Origin: Streptomyces sp. R33
GTDB taxonomy: Bacteria; Actinomycetota; Actinomycetes; Streptomycetales; Streptomycetaceae
Length of the DNA stretch: 64,000 nt
NCBI RefSeq assembly: GCF_041200175.1
Contig: NZ_CP165727.1
Span: 2,827,501 to 2,891,500 of the forward strand
Direction: 5' to 3'
How positions within the stretch are numbered: position 1 is the stretch's first letter; each line of letters begins with the position of its first letter. The notes below the pieces were generated by a model. It was not told the origin of the DNA. It did not search any database and worked only from the letters and a program-made list of their open reading frames with translations. Below, one piece after another: positions 1-9,615 of this stretch. Made by a program: the position numbers and the translations under genes.

Positions 1-728
1 CTGGCGAAGGACGCCACGATGATCCGCTTCTGGGCACCCGCGAAGACACCGCGGATGGCGTTGGAGATGTCGCGCTCCGGCGGGACGAAGCCCGGGACCT
101 CGGCGTTCGTCGAGTCCGAGAGGAGGAGGTCGATGCCCTCTTCGCTCAGGCGCGCGAAGGCGTGCAGGTCGGTGAGGCGGTTGTCCAGCGGCAGCTGGTC
201 CATCTTGAAGTCGCCGGTGGCGACGACGAGACCCGCGGGGGTCCGGATCGCGACGGCCAGGGCGTCCGGGATGGAGTGGTTGACGGCGATGAACTCGCAG
301 TCGAAGGGACCGAGGTTCTCCCGCTCGCCCTCCTTCACCTCGAGGGTGTAGGGGCGGATGCGGTGCTCCTGGAGCTTGGCCTCGATGAGGGCCAGCGTCA
401 GCTTGGAGCCGATCAGCGGGATGTCCGGCTTCTCCCGCAGGAGGTAGGGGACGGCGCCGATGTGGTCCTCGTGGCCGTGCGTGAGGACGATGCCCTCGAT
501 GTCGTCGAGGCGGTCCCGGATGGACGAGAAGTCCGGCAGGATCAGGTCGATGCCGGGCTGCTCCTCCTCGGGGAAGAGGACGCCGCAGTCGACGATCAGC
601 AGGCGGCCGTCGAACTCGAAGACGGTCATGTTGCGGCCGATCTCGCCGAGACCGCCCAGGGGGGTGACCCGGAGGCCGCCCTTGGGGAGCTTCGGCGGCG
701 GGCCGAGTTCAGGGTGCGGATGGCTCAA
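1..728 (-). CDS. rnj: Ribonuclease J, N-terminal part (runs off the left edge)
   Basis: RNase J is a metallo-beta-lactamase/beta-CASP ribonuclease with 5'-exo and endonuclease activity in mRNA decay and rRNA maturation. About 242 N-terminal residues are visible. The metal-binding motif THGHEDHIG (HxHxDH) is clear, and so are GGLGEIGRNM near the start and the later ATGDFKMDQ strand. The start is a TTG at 726-728, read as MSHPHPELGPPPKL, with a GAGGAG ribosome binding site just upstream. It lies 117 bp downstream of dapA on the same strand and may share its transcript. The C-terminal beta-CASP and dimerisation parts lie outside the window. The family is certain; the TTG start is likely. Confidence 0.93.
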   Translation of the reverse strand, partial: MSHPHPELGPPPKLPKGGLRVTPLGGLGEIGRNMTVFEFDGRLLIVDCGVLFPEEEQPGIDLILPDFSSIRDRLDDIEGIVLTHGHEDHIGAVPYLLREKPDIPLIGSKLTLALIEAKLQEHRIRPYTLEVKEGERENLGPFDCEFIAVNHSIPDALAVAIRTPAGLVVATGDFKMDQLPLDNRLTDLHAFARLSEEGIDLLLSDSTNAEVPGFVPPERDISNAIRGVFAGAQKRIIVASFA

Positions 729-749
729 AAGTATCTCCTCACCACACAC

Positions 750-775
750 GCCACGTACCTCGTAAGGCACGTGGC
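750..775 (-). promoter_or_regulatory. Hairpin in the dapA-rnj gap / rnj leader
   Basis: A 7-bp perfect stem (GCCACGT with ACGTGGC) with an inner CCT/AGG pairing lies 22 bases upstream of the rnj start. The surrounding leader is unusually A/T-rich for this genome. It could be a weak terminator for dapA or a leader structure of rnj. The sequence alone does not decide. Confidence 0.35.
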
Positions 776-845
776 GCGCATGTCATTCGTGCACTTGCAT
801 TCGTCTGTTTTGTTCGTCTTGCTTATTCAGTTGTGAAGTCTGATG

Positions 846-1745
846 TCAGAGCTGTACCCCGCCGGCGGCAAGATCGATCTTGAGCTGGGCCGCCTCTTCG
901 TCCGTCAGCTCGACGAGCGGGAGCCGCAGCGGGCCGGCGGGCAGGCCCTGCAGGTTCAGGGCGCCCTTGGTGGTGATCACGCCCTGCGTGCGGAACATGC
1001 CGGTGAAGACGGGGAGCAGCTTCTGGTGGATCTCGGTGGCCTTCTGGACGTCGCCGCCCAGGTGGGCCTCGAGCATGGCGCGGAGCTCGGGGGTGACCAC
1101 GTGGCCGACCACGGAGACGAAGCCGACGGCGCCGACGGACAGCAGCGGCAGGTTCAGCATGTCGTCGCCGGAGTACCAGGCGAGTCCGCTCTGGGCGATG
1201 GCCCAGCTGGCGCGGCCGAGGTCGCCCTTGGCGTCCTTGTTGGCCACGATACGGGGGTGCTCGGCGAGCCTCACCAGGGTTTCGGTGTTGATCGGGACGC
1301 CGCTGCGGCCGGGGATGTCGTAGAGCATCACCGGGAGCTCGGTGGCGTCGGCGATCGCCGTGAAGTGCCGGTAGAGGCCTTCCTGCGGCGGCTTGCTGTA
1401 GTACGGGGTCACCGCGAGCAGGCCGTGTGCGCCGGTGCGCTCGGCCTGGCGGGCCAGCTCGAGGGTGTGGCGGGTGTCGTTGGTGCCGATGCCGGCGACG
1501 ACGTGGGCACGGTCGCCGACCGCTTCGAGGACGGCTCGTACGAGGTCGTTTTTCTCCGCGTCGGTGGTGGTCGGGGACTCGCCGGTGGTCCCGTTGATGA
1601 TCAGGCCGTCGTTGCCTGCGTCCACCAGGTGGACGGCGAGCTGCTGCGCGCCGTCGAGGTCGAGTGCGCCATCCGCCGTGAAGGGCGTGATCATGGCGGT
1701 GAGGACCCGCCCGAAGGGGGTCTGCGGAGTCGAGATCGGAGCCAT
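846..1745 (-). CDS. dapA: 4-hydroxy-tetrahydrodipicolinate synthase
   Basis: DapA condenses pyruvate with aspartate semialdehyde, the first committed step of the diaminopimelate/lysine pathway. The 299-residue TIM barrel has the family length. Visible features are GTTGESPTT for substrate binding, the catalytic Tyr in LYDIPGRSG (about Y142) and the Schiff-base Lys in ANKDAKGD (about K170). The start is the ATG at 1743-1745 (MAPISTPQTPFG), where family members begin; an upstream in-frame ATG at about 1769 is possible, because neither has a strong ribosome binding site. The gene lies between thyX and rnj on the same strand. dapB sits apart at 4409-5164. Confidence 0.95.
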   Translation of the reverse strand: MAPISTPQTPFGRVLTAMITPFTADGALDLDGAQQLAVHLVDAGNDGLIINGTTGESPTTTDAEKNDLVRAVLEAVGDRAHVVAGIGTNDTRHTLELARQAERTGAHGLLAVTPYYSKPPQEGLYRHFTAIADATELPVMLYDIPGRSGVPINTETLVRLAEHPRIVANKDAKGDLGRASWAIAQSGLAWYSGDDMLNLPLLSVGAVGFVSVVGHVVTPELRAMLEAHLGGDVQKATEIHQKLLPVFTGMFRTQGVITTKGALNLQGLPAGPLRLPLVELTDEEAAQLKIDLAAGGVQL

Positions 1746-1839
1746 GGGTAACACGCTACTCGCTGCCATGCTCGCAGTGTCCCCTCGGGGGACGTCAACA
1801 GGGTGTGGCTCCCGGCACGGGGCGGGACGTCTGTTGGAT

Positions 1840-1877
1840 CCCGGCACTGCCTGCTCGGGGGTTCAAGCAGTGCCGGG
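1840..1877 (-). terminator. Hairpin downstream of thyX
   Basis: An 11-bp perfect stem (CCCGGCACTGC with GCAGTGCCGGG) with a 16-base loop lies between thyX and dapA. There is no clear U-run, so it is terminator-like in the manner of many high-GC hairpins. The loop holds GGGTTCAA, which recalls a tRNA T-arm, but no cloverleaf can be drawn. Confidence 0.5.
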
Positions 1878-1993
1878 TCCGTTTGATCAGCCTAGATGAA
1901 CTTTACGAAACGTGGCAATACGGACACTTCGGACTTGACTCCGTACATCTGTACGGAGTGGGTCCATCCATGCCCATCCGGCGCTACCGGCCC

Positions 1994-2734
1994 TTACGGG
2001 GCGACGCGGCCGTTGGCGTTGTACGCGGCGTACGTCAGCGGCATGAGCGCGGCCCAGTGCTGCTCCATCTTCTCGCCGACCATCTCGATCTCCCGCTGCG
2101 GGAAGGAGGGGACGGTCGCGAGCTCGTGCTGCGTGCGCAGGCCGAGGAAGTGCATGAGCGAGCGCGCGTTGCAGGTGGCGTACATCGAGGAGAAAAGTCC
2201 GACCGGCAGGACCGAACGGGCAACCTCGCGGGCCACGCCCGCGGCCAGCATCTCCTGGTAGGCCTCGTACGCCTGACGGTACGAGTCCTCCATGACCCGG
2301 CCCGTCAGTTCCTGCTGGGCCGCGGTGCCCTCGACGAAGACGTACTTGCCCGGGCGGCCCTCCTGGACGAGCTTGCGCTCGGCGTCCGGGACGTAGAAGA
2401 CCGGCTCGAGCTCCCTGTAGCGGCCCGATTCCTCGTTGTACGACCAGCCGACGCGGTGCCGCATGAACTCGCGGAACACGAAGATCGGGGCGCTGATGAA
2501 GAAGGTCATCGAGTTGTGCTCGAAGGGGCTGCCGTGGCGGTCCCGCATCAGGTAGTTGATGAGGCCCTTGGAGCGCTCGGGGTCCTTCTGGAGCTCTTCG
2601 AGGGACTGCTCGCCGGCCGTGGAGACACGGGCGGCCCACAGCACGTCGGAGTCGGCGGCGGAGTGCTTCACCAGCTCCACCGTCACATCACTGCGGAAGC
2701 TGGGTTTCAGGTCTGAAGCGGCGGTCTCGCTCAC
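1994..2734 (-). CDS. thyX: FAD-dependent thymidylate synthase ThyX
   Basis: ThyX makes dTMP from dUMP using methylenetetrahydrofolate, with reducing power from NAD(P)H through FAD. The ThyX signature is complete: RHRVGWSYNEESGR at residues 92-105. The length, 246 residues, is normal for the family. The GTG start at 2732-2734 (MSETAASDL) has an AAGGAC ribosome binding site six bases upstream. Reading frame continues open far upstream, but that part is low-complexity and lacks family similarity. It lies upstream of dapA on the same strand, separated by a hairpin, as in other Streptomyces. Confidence 0.95.
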   Translation of the reverse strand: MSETAASDLKPSFRSDVTVELVKHSAADSDVLWAARVSTAGEQSLEELQKDPERSKGLINYLMRDRHGSPFEHNSMTFFISAPIFVFREFMRHRVGWSYNEESGRYRELEPVFYVPDAERKLVQEGRPGKYVFVEGTAAQQELTGRVMEDSYRQAYEAYQEMLAAGVAREVARSVLPVGLFSSMYATCNARSLMHFLGLRTQHELATVPSFPQREIEMVGEKMEQHWAALMPLTYAAYNANGRVAP

Positions 2735-2992
2735 CGGGGGTCCTTCCGAACGACTCACATGGGGCGCGCCCACTCTACGGCGCAGCTCGCGGCTCCCCGT
2801 GCAGCTCTCGGGCGGATCAGGCGCAGGCCGGGGCGGCGGCTGCGTCACCCTTTCAGCTGACGCCCAGCCATAAAATTTGGTTAATGTCCCGAATTCCGGC
2901 ACCGATTGGGCGGTTCGTACGTCTTCACCGGTACAGGCCGTACGCACCCGCCACCGCCGCCCCAGGGCCCTGACCGTGAGGAGAGTCGCTCT

Positions 2993-3232
2993 ATGTTTCG
3001 CCGGAGCGAACCCGTCCCGTTCGCCTTCGTCGCCGAGGCCGACCGTTTCCGCAGCAATGTCACTCCGCCGCCGCGCGAGCGTCTGGGCGCGGCCCAGATG
3101 GCCGCCCGTAGTCTGGTCGGGCTGACCGTGGTGGCGGGGCTCGTCGGCTCCCTGCTCTTCGGCATGCCCGCACTGCAGCCCCACCAGGCGCCCGCCAAGT
3201 CGCAGCAGTCGGAGGCCTCCGAGGGGCGGTAG
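2993..3232 (+). CDS. Small single-pass membrane protein, function unknown
   Basis: A 79-residue protein starts at the ATG in GAGGAGAGTCGCTCTATG (MFRRSEPVPFAF). A basic and polar N-terminal half is followed by one hydrophobic segment (about residues 42-60, LVGLTVVAGLVGSLLFG) and a short polar tail rich in Gln and Ser. It is divergent from thyX and is followed 48 bp later by another small membrane protein on the same strand, so the two probably form one unit. No known domain is recognisable. Confidence 0.75.
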   Translation: MFRRSEPVPFAFVAEADRFRSNVTPPPRERLGAAQMAARSLVGLTVVAGLVGSLLFGMPALQPHQAPAKSQQSEASEGR

Positions 3233-3280
3233 CCTCTCGGGCACAGCCCAACCGAACGTGCATGTGAGTGAGGTACAGCC

Positions 3281-3844
3281 GTGCCCCTGCCCTTCTTGAC
3301 GGCCGACCGCGCGTTCGACGCGCACGAAGACACCGGCGACGACGTACTCGCCCACGAGGACCCCGACCGCTGGCGCCGGCCCTACCGGCCCGGGCCTTGG
3401 CGGGTGGCCGGCGCCGCCCTGCTGCTCCTGCTGGCCGCGTTCATGCTGCTCGCCACGATGATCATCGCGTTCGCGGGCGCCTGGGCCGGTGCCGGTGTCT
3501 GCGTGGCCGCCGCGCTCGGCGTGATCGGGTCGGCGCTGCGGTTGCTCATGGCGGGCGTCTGGGTGAGCCCGGCGGGGCTTCGCCGGGTGGGCTTCTTCCG
3601 GACCCGCTCGATCGCCTGGGACGAGATCACCGAGGTCCGTACGGTCCAGCAGCCGGTGCGCTGGCTGGGGCTGCCGCGGACCGTCCAGGGCCAGGCCCTG
3701 ACGGCGGCCGCGCGCGACGGCGCGGAGCTGCCGGTGCTGCTGACCGACCACAACGCCGATTTCCTGTCGCGGGCCGAGGCGTTCGACCGGGCCGCCGACA
3801 TGGTCGAGGCCTGGGCCGACGAGTACCGGGCCGTGCCCGCCTGA
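3281..3844 (+). CDS. PH-domain-like membrane protein, function unknown
   Basis: A 187-residue protein starts with GTG (MPLPFLTADRAF). It has an acidic N-terminal stretch, two membrane segments (about residues 42-62 and 66-90) and a C-terminal part with GVWVSPAGLRRVGFFRTRSIAWDEI, the pattern of bacterial PH-like (bPH2/YdbS-type) domains that follow two membrane helices. It ends with an acidic helix. The preceding small membrane protein lies on the same strand. A role in the envelope is inferred only from the domain type. Confidence 0.75.
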   Translation: MPLPFLTADRAFDAHEDTGDDVLAHEDPDRWRRPYRPGPWRVAGAALLLLLAAFMLLATMIIAFAGAWAGAGVCVAAALGVIGSALRLLMAGVWVSPAGLRRVGFFRTRSIAWDEITEVRTVQQPVRWLGLPRTVQGQALTAAARDGAELPVLLTDHNADFLSRAEAFDRAADMVEAWADEYRAVPA

Positions 3845-3863
3845 CACCGACGTGCAGTGCCCT

Positions 3864-3909
3864 GGAAGCCCGTACAGGATCCGCTCAGGCGGGCTCTGTA
3901 CGGGCTTCC
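3864..3909. terminator. Convergent bidirectional terminator
   Basis: A 14-bp perfect stem (GGAAGCCCGTACAG with CTGTACGGGCTTCC) encloses a second small stem (CCGC with GCGG). It lies between the plus-strand gene ending at 3844 and the minus-strand gene ending at 3931. Confidence 0.75.
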
Positions 3910-3930
3910 GGGTTCCACGGGCCTACGGGC

Positions 3931-4389
3931 CTACGGGACGGCCTGCCCGCGCGGTCCGCCGTGCAGGGCGATGGCCCGCTGCATGGCCTTGCGGGCCCGC
4001 GGGGTGTCGCGGGCGTCGTGGTAGGCGACGGCGAGGCGGAACCAGCTGCGCCAGTCCCCCGGCGCGTCCTCCGTCTCGGCCTTGCGGCGCGCGAAGACCT
4101 CGTCGGCGGAGTCCCGCAGGATCCGGCCGTACTCGTCCCGCTCCAGCTCGTCCACGGGCAGTCCGCCCTCGGCCTCCAGCTCGGTCGCGAGCTGGTTCGC
4201 CCTGGTCACGAACTGCGTGTTCTTCCAGAGGAACCAGACGCCGATGACCGGCAGGATCAGCACGGCCGCGCCGAAGGTCACGGTCAGCCAGGTGCCCTGG
4301 CGGATCAGCAGCACGCCCCGGCTGCCGACCAGGACGAAGTAGACGACCAGGACGGCGGCCGTGAGGAAGTAAGTGATCTTCGCGCGCAT
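3931..4389 (-). CDS. Small membrane protein with a helical, TPR-like C-terminus
   Basis: A 152-residue protein follows dapB by 19 bp on the same strand. Two membrane segments (about residues 4-20 and 30-50) precede a soluble part that ends in a single TPR-like helix pair (WRSWFRLAVAYHDARDTPRARKAMQRA). The start is the ATG of MRAKITYFLT; its ribosome binding site is weak, which fits coupling to dapB translation. Its function is unknown. The close spacing suggests it is co-transcribed with dapB. Confidence 0.8.
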   Translation of the reverse strand: MRAKITYFLTAAVLVVYFVLVGSRGVLLIRQGTWLTVTFGAAVLILPVIGVWFLWKNTQFVTRANQLATELEAEGGLPVDELERDEYGRILRDSADEVFARRKAETEDAPGDWRSWFRLAVAYHDARDTPRARKAMQRAIALHGGPRGQAVP

Positions 4390-4408
4390 GGGTACTACTG
4401 CCTGCTCA

Positions 4409-5245
<837 letters not shown>

Positions 5246-6625
5246 TCAGGACACCGCTTCGTCGAGGCGGGCGGCCTGCTTCTCCTTCAGCGGGCCGATC
5301 ACCGCGAGCGACGGCCGCTGGGCCAGTACATCCTGCGCGACCGAGCGGACGTCGTCCGGGGTCACGGAGGCGATCCGGGCCAGCATCTCGTCGACCGACA
5401 TCTGGTCGCCCCAGCAGAGCTCGCTCTTGCCGATGCGGTTCATGATCGCGCCGGTGTCCTCCAGGCCGAGGACGGTGGAGCCGGACAGCTGGCCGATGGC
5501 CCGCTTGATCTCCTCGTCGGTGAGCCCCTCGGAGACGACCTTGTCGAGCTCGCCGCGGCAGATCCGCAGCACGTCGTGGACCTGGTTCGGGCGGCAGCCC
5601 GCGTACACGCCGAACAGCCCGGTGTCGGCGAAGCCCGAGGTGTACGAGTACACGCTGTAGGCCAGCCCGCGCTTCTCCCGGACCTCCTGGAAGAGGCGGG
5701 AGGACATGCCGCCGCCGAGGGCCGTGTTCAGCACGCCGAGCGCCCAGCGGCGCTCGTCGGTGCGGGCCAGGCCGGGCATGCCGAGGACCACGTGGGCCTG
5801 CTCGGTCTTGCGGTTGATCAGGTCGACGCGGCCGGAGGTGCGGATGCGCTTGGCTCCGGAGCGCGGGCCGATCGGCTCGGCGTCGGTGTGCCGCAGGGCA
5901 CCGGCCTTCTCGAAGGCCGCGCGGACCTGGCGTACGACCTTGTTGTGGTCGACGTTGCCGGCCGCGGCGACCACCAGGTGGCGGGGGTCGTAGTGCTTCT
6001 TGTAGAAGCGGCGGATCCGGTCGGCGCCGAGGGCGTTGATCGTGTCGACGGTGCCGAGGACGGGGCGGCCCAGCGGGGTGTCCCCGTACATCGTGTGCGC
6101 GAACAGGTCGTGCACGCAGTCGCCCGGGTCGTCCTCGGTCATCGCGATCTCTTCGAGGATGACGCCGCGCTCGGCGTCGACGTCCTCCTCACGGATCAGC
6201 GAGCCGGTGAGCATGTCGCAGACGATGTCGATCGCCAGCGGCAGGTCGGTGTCGAGCACCCGTGCGTAGTAGCAGGTGTACTCCTTCGCCGTGAAGGCGT
6301 TCATCTCGCCGCCGACCGCGTCGATCGCGGAGGAGATGTCGAGGGCGGTGCGCTGGGCGGTGCCCTTGAAGAGGAGGTGCTCGAGGTAGTGCGTGGCACC
6401 GTTGAGCGTGGGCGTCTCGTCGCGGGAGCCCACGTGCGCCCAGATGCCGAAGGTGGCGGAGCGGACCGAGGGCAGCGTCTCGGTGACGATGCGCAGTCCG
6501 CCGGGGAGGACGGTGCGCCGGACGGTGCCGATGCCGTTCTCGCCCTTGAGGAGGGTTTGGGTACGGGCGACGGCCCGCCCCTCCGAAGAGGGGCGGGCCG
6601 TCACACGGGAACTACGCGACGTCAC
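5246..6625 (-). CDS. M16 family zinc peptidase
   Basis: This 459-residue protein belongs to the mitochondrial-processing-peptidase-like M16B family. The inverted zinc motif HYLEH is at residues 79-83, with the distal Glu in [11 protein letters not shown]. The C-terminal half holds the usual second fold ([22 protein letters not shown]). The GTG start overlaps the pnp stop (GTGA), so translation is coupled to PNPase. The pnp-M16 pairing is conserved in actinobacteria. Its natural substrate is not known. Confidence 0.93.
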   Translation of the reverse strand: MTSRSSRVTARPSSEGRAVARTQTLLKGENGIGTVRRTVLPGGLRIVTETLPSVRSATFGIWAHVGSRDETPTLNGATHYLEHLLFKGTAQRTALDISSAIDAVGGEMNAFTAKEYTCYYARVLDTDLPLAIDIVCDMLTGSLIREEDVDAERGVILEEIAMTEDDPGDCVHDLFAHTMYGDTPLGRPVLGTVDTINALGADRIRRFYKKHYDPRHLVVAAAGNVDHNKVVRQVRAAFEKAGALRHTDAEPIGPRSGAKRIRTSGRVDLINRKTEQAHVVLGMPGLARTDERRWALGVLNTALGGGMSSRLFQEVREKRGLAYSVYSYTSGFADTGLFGVYAGCRPNQVHDVLRICRGELDKVVSEGLTDEEIKRAIGQLSGSTVLGLEDTGAIMNRIGKSELCWGDQMSVDEMLARIASVTPDDVRSVAQDVLAQRPSLAVIGPLKEKQAARLDEAVS

Positions 6626-8844
6626 TTGTCGGAGTCGTCCTTGTCAGCGTCGTCGCCGGCAGCCTCGCCGTCGATCACGGGGATCAGGGAGAGCTTGCCG
6701 CGCTGGTCGATCTCGGCGATCTCGACCTGGACCTTGGTGCCGACCGCGAGCACGTCCTCGACGTTCTCCACGCGCTTGCCACCGGCGAGCTTGCGGATCT
6801 GCGAGATGTGCAGCAGCCCGTCCTTGCCCGGGAGCAGGGAGACGAAGGCACCGAAGGTGGTGGTCTTGACGACCGTACCCAGGTAGCGCTCGCCGACCTC
6901 CGGCATGGTCGGGTTGGCGATGCCGTTGATCGTGGCGCGGGCGGCCTCGGCAGCCGGGCCGTCGGCGGCACCGATGTAGATGGTGCCGTCGTCCTCGATC
7001 GTGATCTCGGCGCCGGTGTCCTCCTGGATCTGGTTGATCATCTTGCCCTTGGGGCCGATGACCTCACCGATCTTGTCCACCGGGATCTTGACGGTGATGA
7101 TCCGCGGGGCGTTCGGGGACATCTCGTCCGGCGTGTCGATCGCTTCCATCATCACGTCGAGGATGTGGAGACGGGCGTCGCGGGCCTGCTTGAGGGCCGC
7201 GGCCAGGACGGAGGCCGGGATGCCGTCCAGCTTGGTGTCCAGCTGGAGGGCGGTCACGAACTCCTTGGTGCCGGCGACCTTGAAGTCCATGTCGCCGAAG
7301 GCGTCCTCCGCACCGAGGATGTCGGTGAGGGCGACGTAGTGCGTCTTGCCGTCGATCTCCTGGGAGATCAGGCCCATGGCGATACCGGCGACGGGGGCCT
7401 TGAGGGGCACACCGGCGTTCAGCAGCGACATGGTGGAGGCGCAGACCGAGCCCATGGACGTCGAACCGTTGGAGCCGAGGGCCTCGGACACCTGGCGGAT
7501 CGCGTACGGGAACTCCTCGCGGGTCGGGAGGACCGGCACGATCGCGCGCTCGGCGAGCGCGCCGTGGCCGATCTCGCGGCGCTTGGGCGAGCCCACGCGG
7601 CCGGTCTCACCGACGGAGTACGGCGGGAAGTTGTAGTTGTGCATGTAGCGCTTGCGGGTCACCGGGGAAAGGGTGTCCAGCTGCTGCTCCATACGGAGCA
7701 TGTTGAGGGTGGTGACGCCCAGGATCTGGGTCTCGCCACGCTCGAACAGCGCCGAGCCGTGCACGCGCGGGATGGCCTCGACTTCGGCGGCGAGGGTACG
7801 GATGTCCGTGATCCCGCGGCCGTCGATGCGGACCTTGTCCTTGATGACGCGCTCGCGCACCAGGGCCTTGGTCAGGCTGCGGTAGGCGGCGGAGATCTCC
7901 TTCTCGCGGCCCTCGAAGGCCGGGAGGAGCTTCTCGGCGGCGATCTCCTTGACGCGGTCCAGCTCGGACTCGCGGTCCTGCTTGCCCGCGATGGTCAGCG
8001 CCTGGGAGAGCTCGCCCTTGACGGCGGCCGCGAGGGCCTCGTACACGTCGTCCTGGTAGTCCAGGAAGACCGGGAACTCGCCCTCGGGCTTGGCGGCCTT
8101 GGCCGCCAGGTCCGCCTGGGCCTTGCAGAGGGCCTTGATGAAGGGCTTCGAGGCCTCGAGGCCGGCGGCCACGATCTCCTCGGTCGGCGCCTCGGCGCCG
8201 CCCTTGACCAGGGTGATGGTCTTCTCGGTGGCCTCGGCCTCGACCATCATGATCGCGACGTCGCCGTCCTCCAGGACGCGGCCCGCGACGACCATGTCGA
8301 AGACGGCGTCCTCGAGCTCGGTGTGCGTCGGGAAGGCCACCCACTGGCCGCGGATCAGCGCGACGCGGACGCCGCCGATCGGGCCGGAGAAGGGCAGGCC
8401 GGCCAGCTGCGTGGACGCGGACGCGGCGTTGATCGCGATGACGTCGTACAGGTGGTCCGGGTTCAGCGCCATGACGGTGGCGACGACCTGGATCTCGTTG
8501 CGCAGGCCCTTCTTGAAGGACGGGCGCAGCGGGCGGTCGATCAGACGGCAGGTGAGGATCGCGTCCTCGGAGGGGCGGCCCTCACGACGGAAGAACGAGC
8601 CGGGGATCTTGCCGGCCGCGTACTGGCGCTCCTCGACGTCCACCGTCAGGGGGAAGAAGTCGAGCTGGTCCTTGGGCTTCTTCGACGCGGTGGTGGCGGA
8701 AAGCACCATCGTGTCGTCGTCCAGGTAGGCAACGGCGGAGCCGGCGGCCTGGCGGGCCAGACGGCCCGTCTCGAAGCGGATGGTGCGGGTGCCGAAGGAA
8801 CCGTTGTCAATGACGGCCTCGGCGTAGTGGGTCTCGTTCTCCAC
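6622..8844 (-). CDS. pnp: Polynucleotide phosphorylase / guanosine pentaphosphate synthetase
   Basis: PNPase degrades RNA 3' to 5' with phosphate and adds 3' tails; the Streptomyces enzyme was also described as a pppGpp synthetase. Two RNase PH-like domains are followed by a KH domain ([18 protein letters not shown]) and an S1 domain ([24 protein letters not shown]), 740 residues in all. I chose the GTG at 8842-8844 ([11 protein letters not shown]) because family members begin there and GGAG lies nine bases upstream; an in-frame ATG at 8859 is the alternative. It lies downstream of rpsO, and the M16 gene overlaps its stop. Confidence 0.96.
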   Translation of the reverse strand: MENETHYAEAVIDNGSFGTRTIRFETGRLARQAAGSAVAYLDDDTMVLSATTASKKPKDQLDFFPLTVDVEERQYAAGKIPGSFFRREGRPSEDAILTCRLIDRPLRPSFKKGLRNEIQVVATVMALNPDHLYDVIAINAASASTQLAGLPFSGPIGGVRVALIRGQWVAFPTHTELEDAVFDMVVAGRVLEDGDVAIMMVEAEATEKTITLVKGGAEAPTEEIVAAGLEASKPFIKALCKAQADLAAKAAKPEGEFPVFLDYQDDVYEALAAAVKGELSQALTIAGKQDRESELDRVKEIAAEKLLPAFEGREKEISAAYRSLTKALVRERVIKDKVRIDGRGITDIRTLAAEVEAIPRVHGSALFERGETQILGVTTLNMLRMEQQLDTLSPVTRKRYMHNYNFPPYSVGETGRVGSPKRREIGHGALAERAIVPVLPTREEFPYAIRQVSEALGSNGSTSMGSVCASTMSLLNAGVPLKAPVAGIAMGLISQEIDGKTHYVALTDILGAEDAFGDMDFKVAGTKEFVTALQLDTKLDGIPASVLAAALKQARDARLHILDVMMEAIDTPDEMSPNAPRIITVKIPVDKIGEVIGPKGKMINQIQEDTGAEITIEDDGTIYIGAADGPAAEAARATINGIANPTMPEVGERYLGTVVKTTTFGAFVSLLPGKDGLLHISQIRKLAGGKRVENVEDVLAVGTKVQVEIAEIDQRGKLSLIPVIDGEAAGDDADKDDSDK

Positions 8845-8926
8845 TAGCGTTTTCTCCATTTTCGTCGTCTCCGTCCGCTGCCCGTGTGGCTGCGGACGGT
8901 GCGGAGAAGCGCTCCTTGCGTGCGGG

Positions 8927-8994
8927 CCGGTCTTCGATCGAAGTACCCGGTTCGGTGCCCGTGGGGCTTTCCGGGTACCACTACCGAGGACCGG
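8927..8994 (-). promoter_or_regulatory. Long hairpin in the rpsO-pnp intergenic region
   Basis: The 310-bp gap between rpsO and pnp has no gene. Here it holds a two-part stem: an outer 10-bp arm (8927-8936 with 8985-8994, one wobble) and an inner 8-bp perfect arm (GTACCCGG 8943-8950 with CCGGGTAC 8971-8978). In other Streptomyces this gap carries a hairpin cut by RNase III and pnp promoter activity. I infer the same role here. Confidence 0.6.
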
Positions 8995-9107
8995 CGGCCT
9001 GGGAGGGCGCTCCTCCTCTTCAGTTGTGCACGTGGTTCGCGTGCGCGTGCGTCCAGACTACAAAGCGTCCGGTACGTCCCGCACGTAGAGCGACTGCACG
9101 TACAGCA

Positions 9108-9144
9108 AAGGGAGCGGCCCCCTCAGTGTGGGAACCGCTCCCTT
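9108..9144 (-). terminator. Hairpin after rpsO (read-through terminator or attenuator)
   Basis: A 10-bp perfect stem (AAGGGAGCGG with CCGCTCCCTT) with a 17-base loop starts 10 bases after the rpsO stop. It has no clear U-run. In the rpsO-pnp arrangement part of the transcription normally continues into pnp, so this is probably a partial terminator. Confidence 0.6.
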
Positions 9145-9154
9145 CACAGCGTCT

Positions 9155-9442
9155 TTACTTGACGCCGGCCGCACCGCGGCGGATGCCGAGGCGCTCGACC
9201 AGCGTACGGAAGCGCTGGATGTCCTTCTTGGCCAGGTACTGCAGCAGGCGGCGACGCTGGCCGACCAGGATCAGCAGACCACGACGGGAGTGGTGGTCGT
9301 GCTTGTGGGTCTTGAGGTGCTCGGTCAGGTCCGTGATGCGCTTCGAGAGCATCGCGACCTGGACCTCGGGGGAGCCGGTGTCGCCCTCCTTGGCACCAAA
9401 CTCGGCGATGATCTGCTTCTTCGTAGCGGCGTCGAGCGACAC
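9155..9442 (-). CDS. rpsO: 30S ribosomal protein S15
   Basis: S15 binds 16S rRNA early in 30S assembly. The 95-residue sequence is complete, with the typical [25 protein letters not shown] and RRRLLQYL segments. The GTG start ([10 protein letters not shown]) is preceded by GAGGAG. It is the first gene of the rpsO-pnp-M16 unit. Confidence 0.98.
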   Translation of the reverse strand: MSLDAATKKQIIAEFGAKEGDTGSPEVQVAMLSKRITDLTEHLKTHKHDHHSRRGLLILVGQRRRLLQYLAKKDIQRFRTLVERLGIRRGAAGVK

Positions 9443-9479
9443 GCGTACTCCTCGTATAGGTCTTCGTGGCCACCGAGTG

Positions 9480-9501
9480 CCCCAGGTCGAATTCTCTGGG
9501 G
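9480..9501 (-). promoter_or_regulatory. Small hairpin in the rpsO leader
   Basis: A 6-bp stem (CCCCAG with CTGGGG) with a ten-base loop lies about 40-60 bases upstream of the rpsO start. S15 represses its own mRNA in several bacteria through leader structures of differing shape. This stem is a weak candidate for such an element. Confidence 0.25.
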
Positions 9502-9615
9502 ATCTTCCGTAACTCGGGAGGCGGGGTCCGCTGAGCGCAGCCTCCAGAGGGTTTCCGGGGGCGCGTACACAAACGGCCGTCACACAGCGTACCAGGCTGC
9601 CGCCCGGCCCCCGTC

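Noticed and set aside
1840..1880. Possible tRNA, suggested by GGGTTCAA in a loop
   Set aside because: Only one stem forms, the arms are symmetrical like a terminator, and no acceptor, D or anticodon arm can be drawn.
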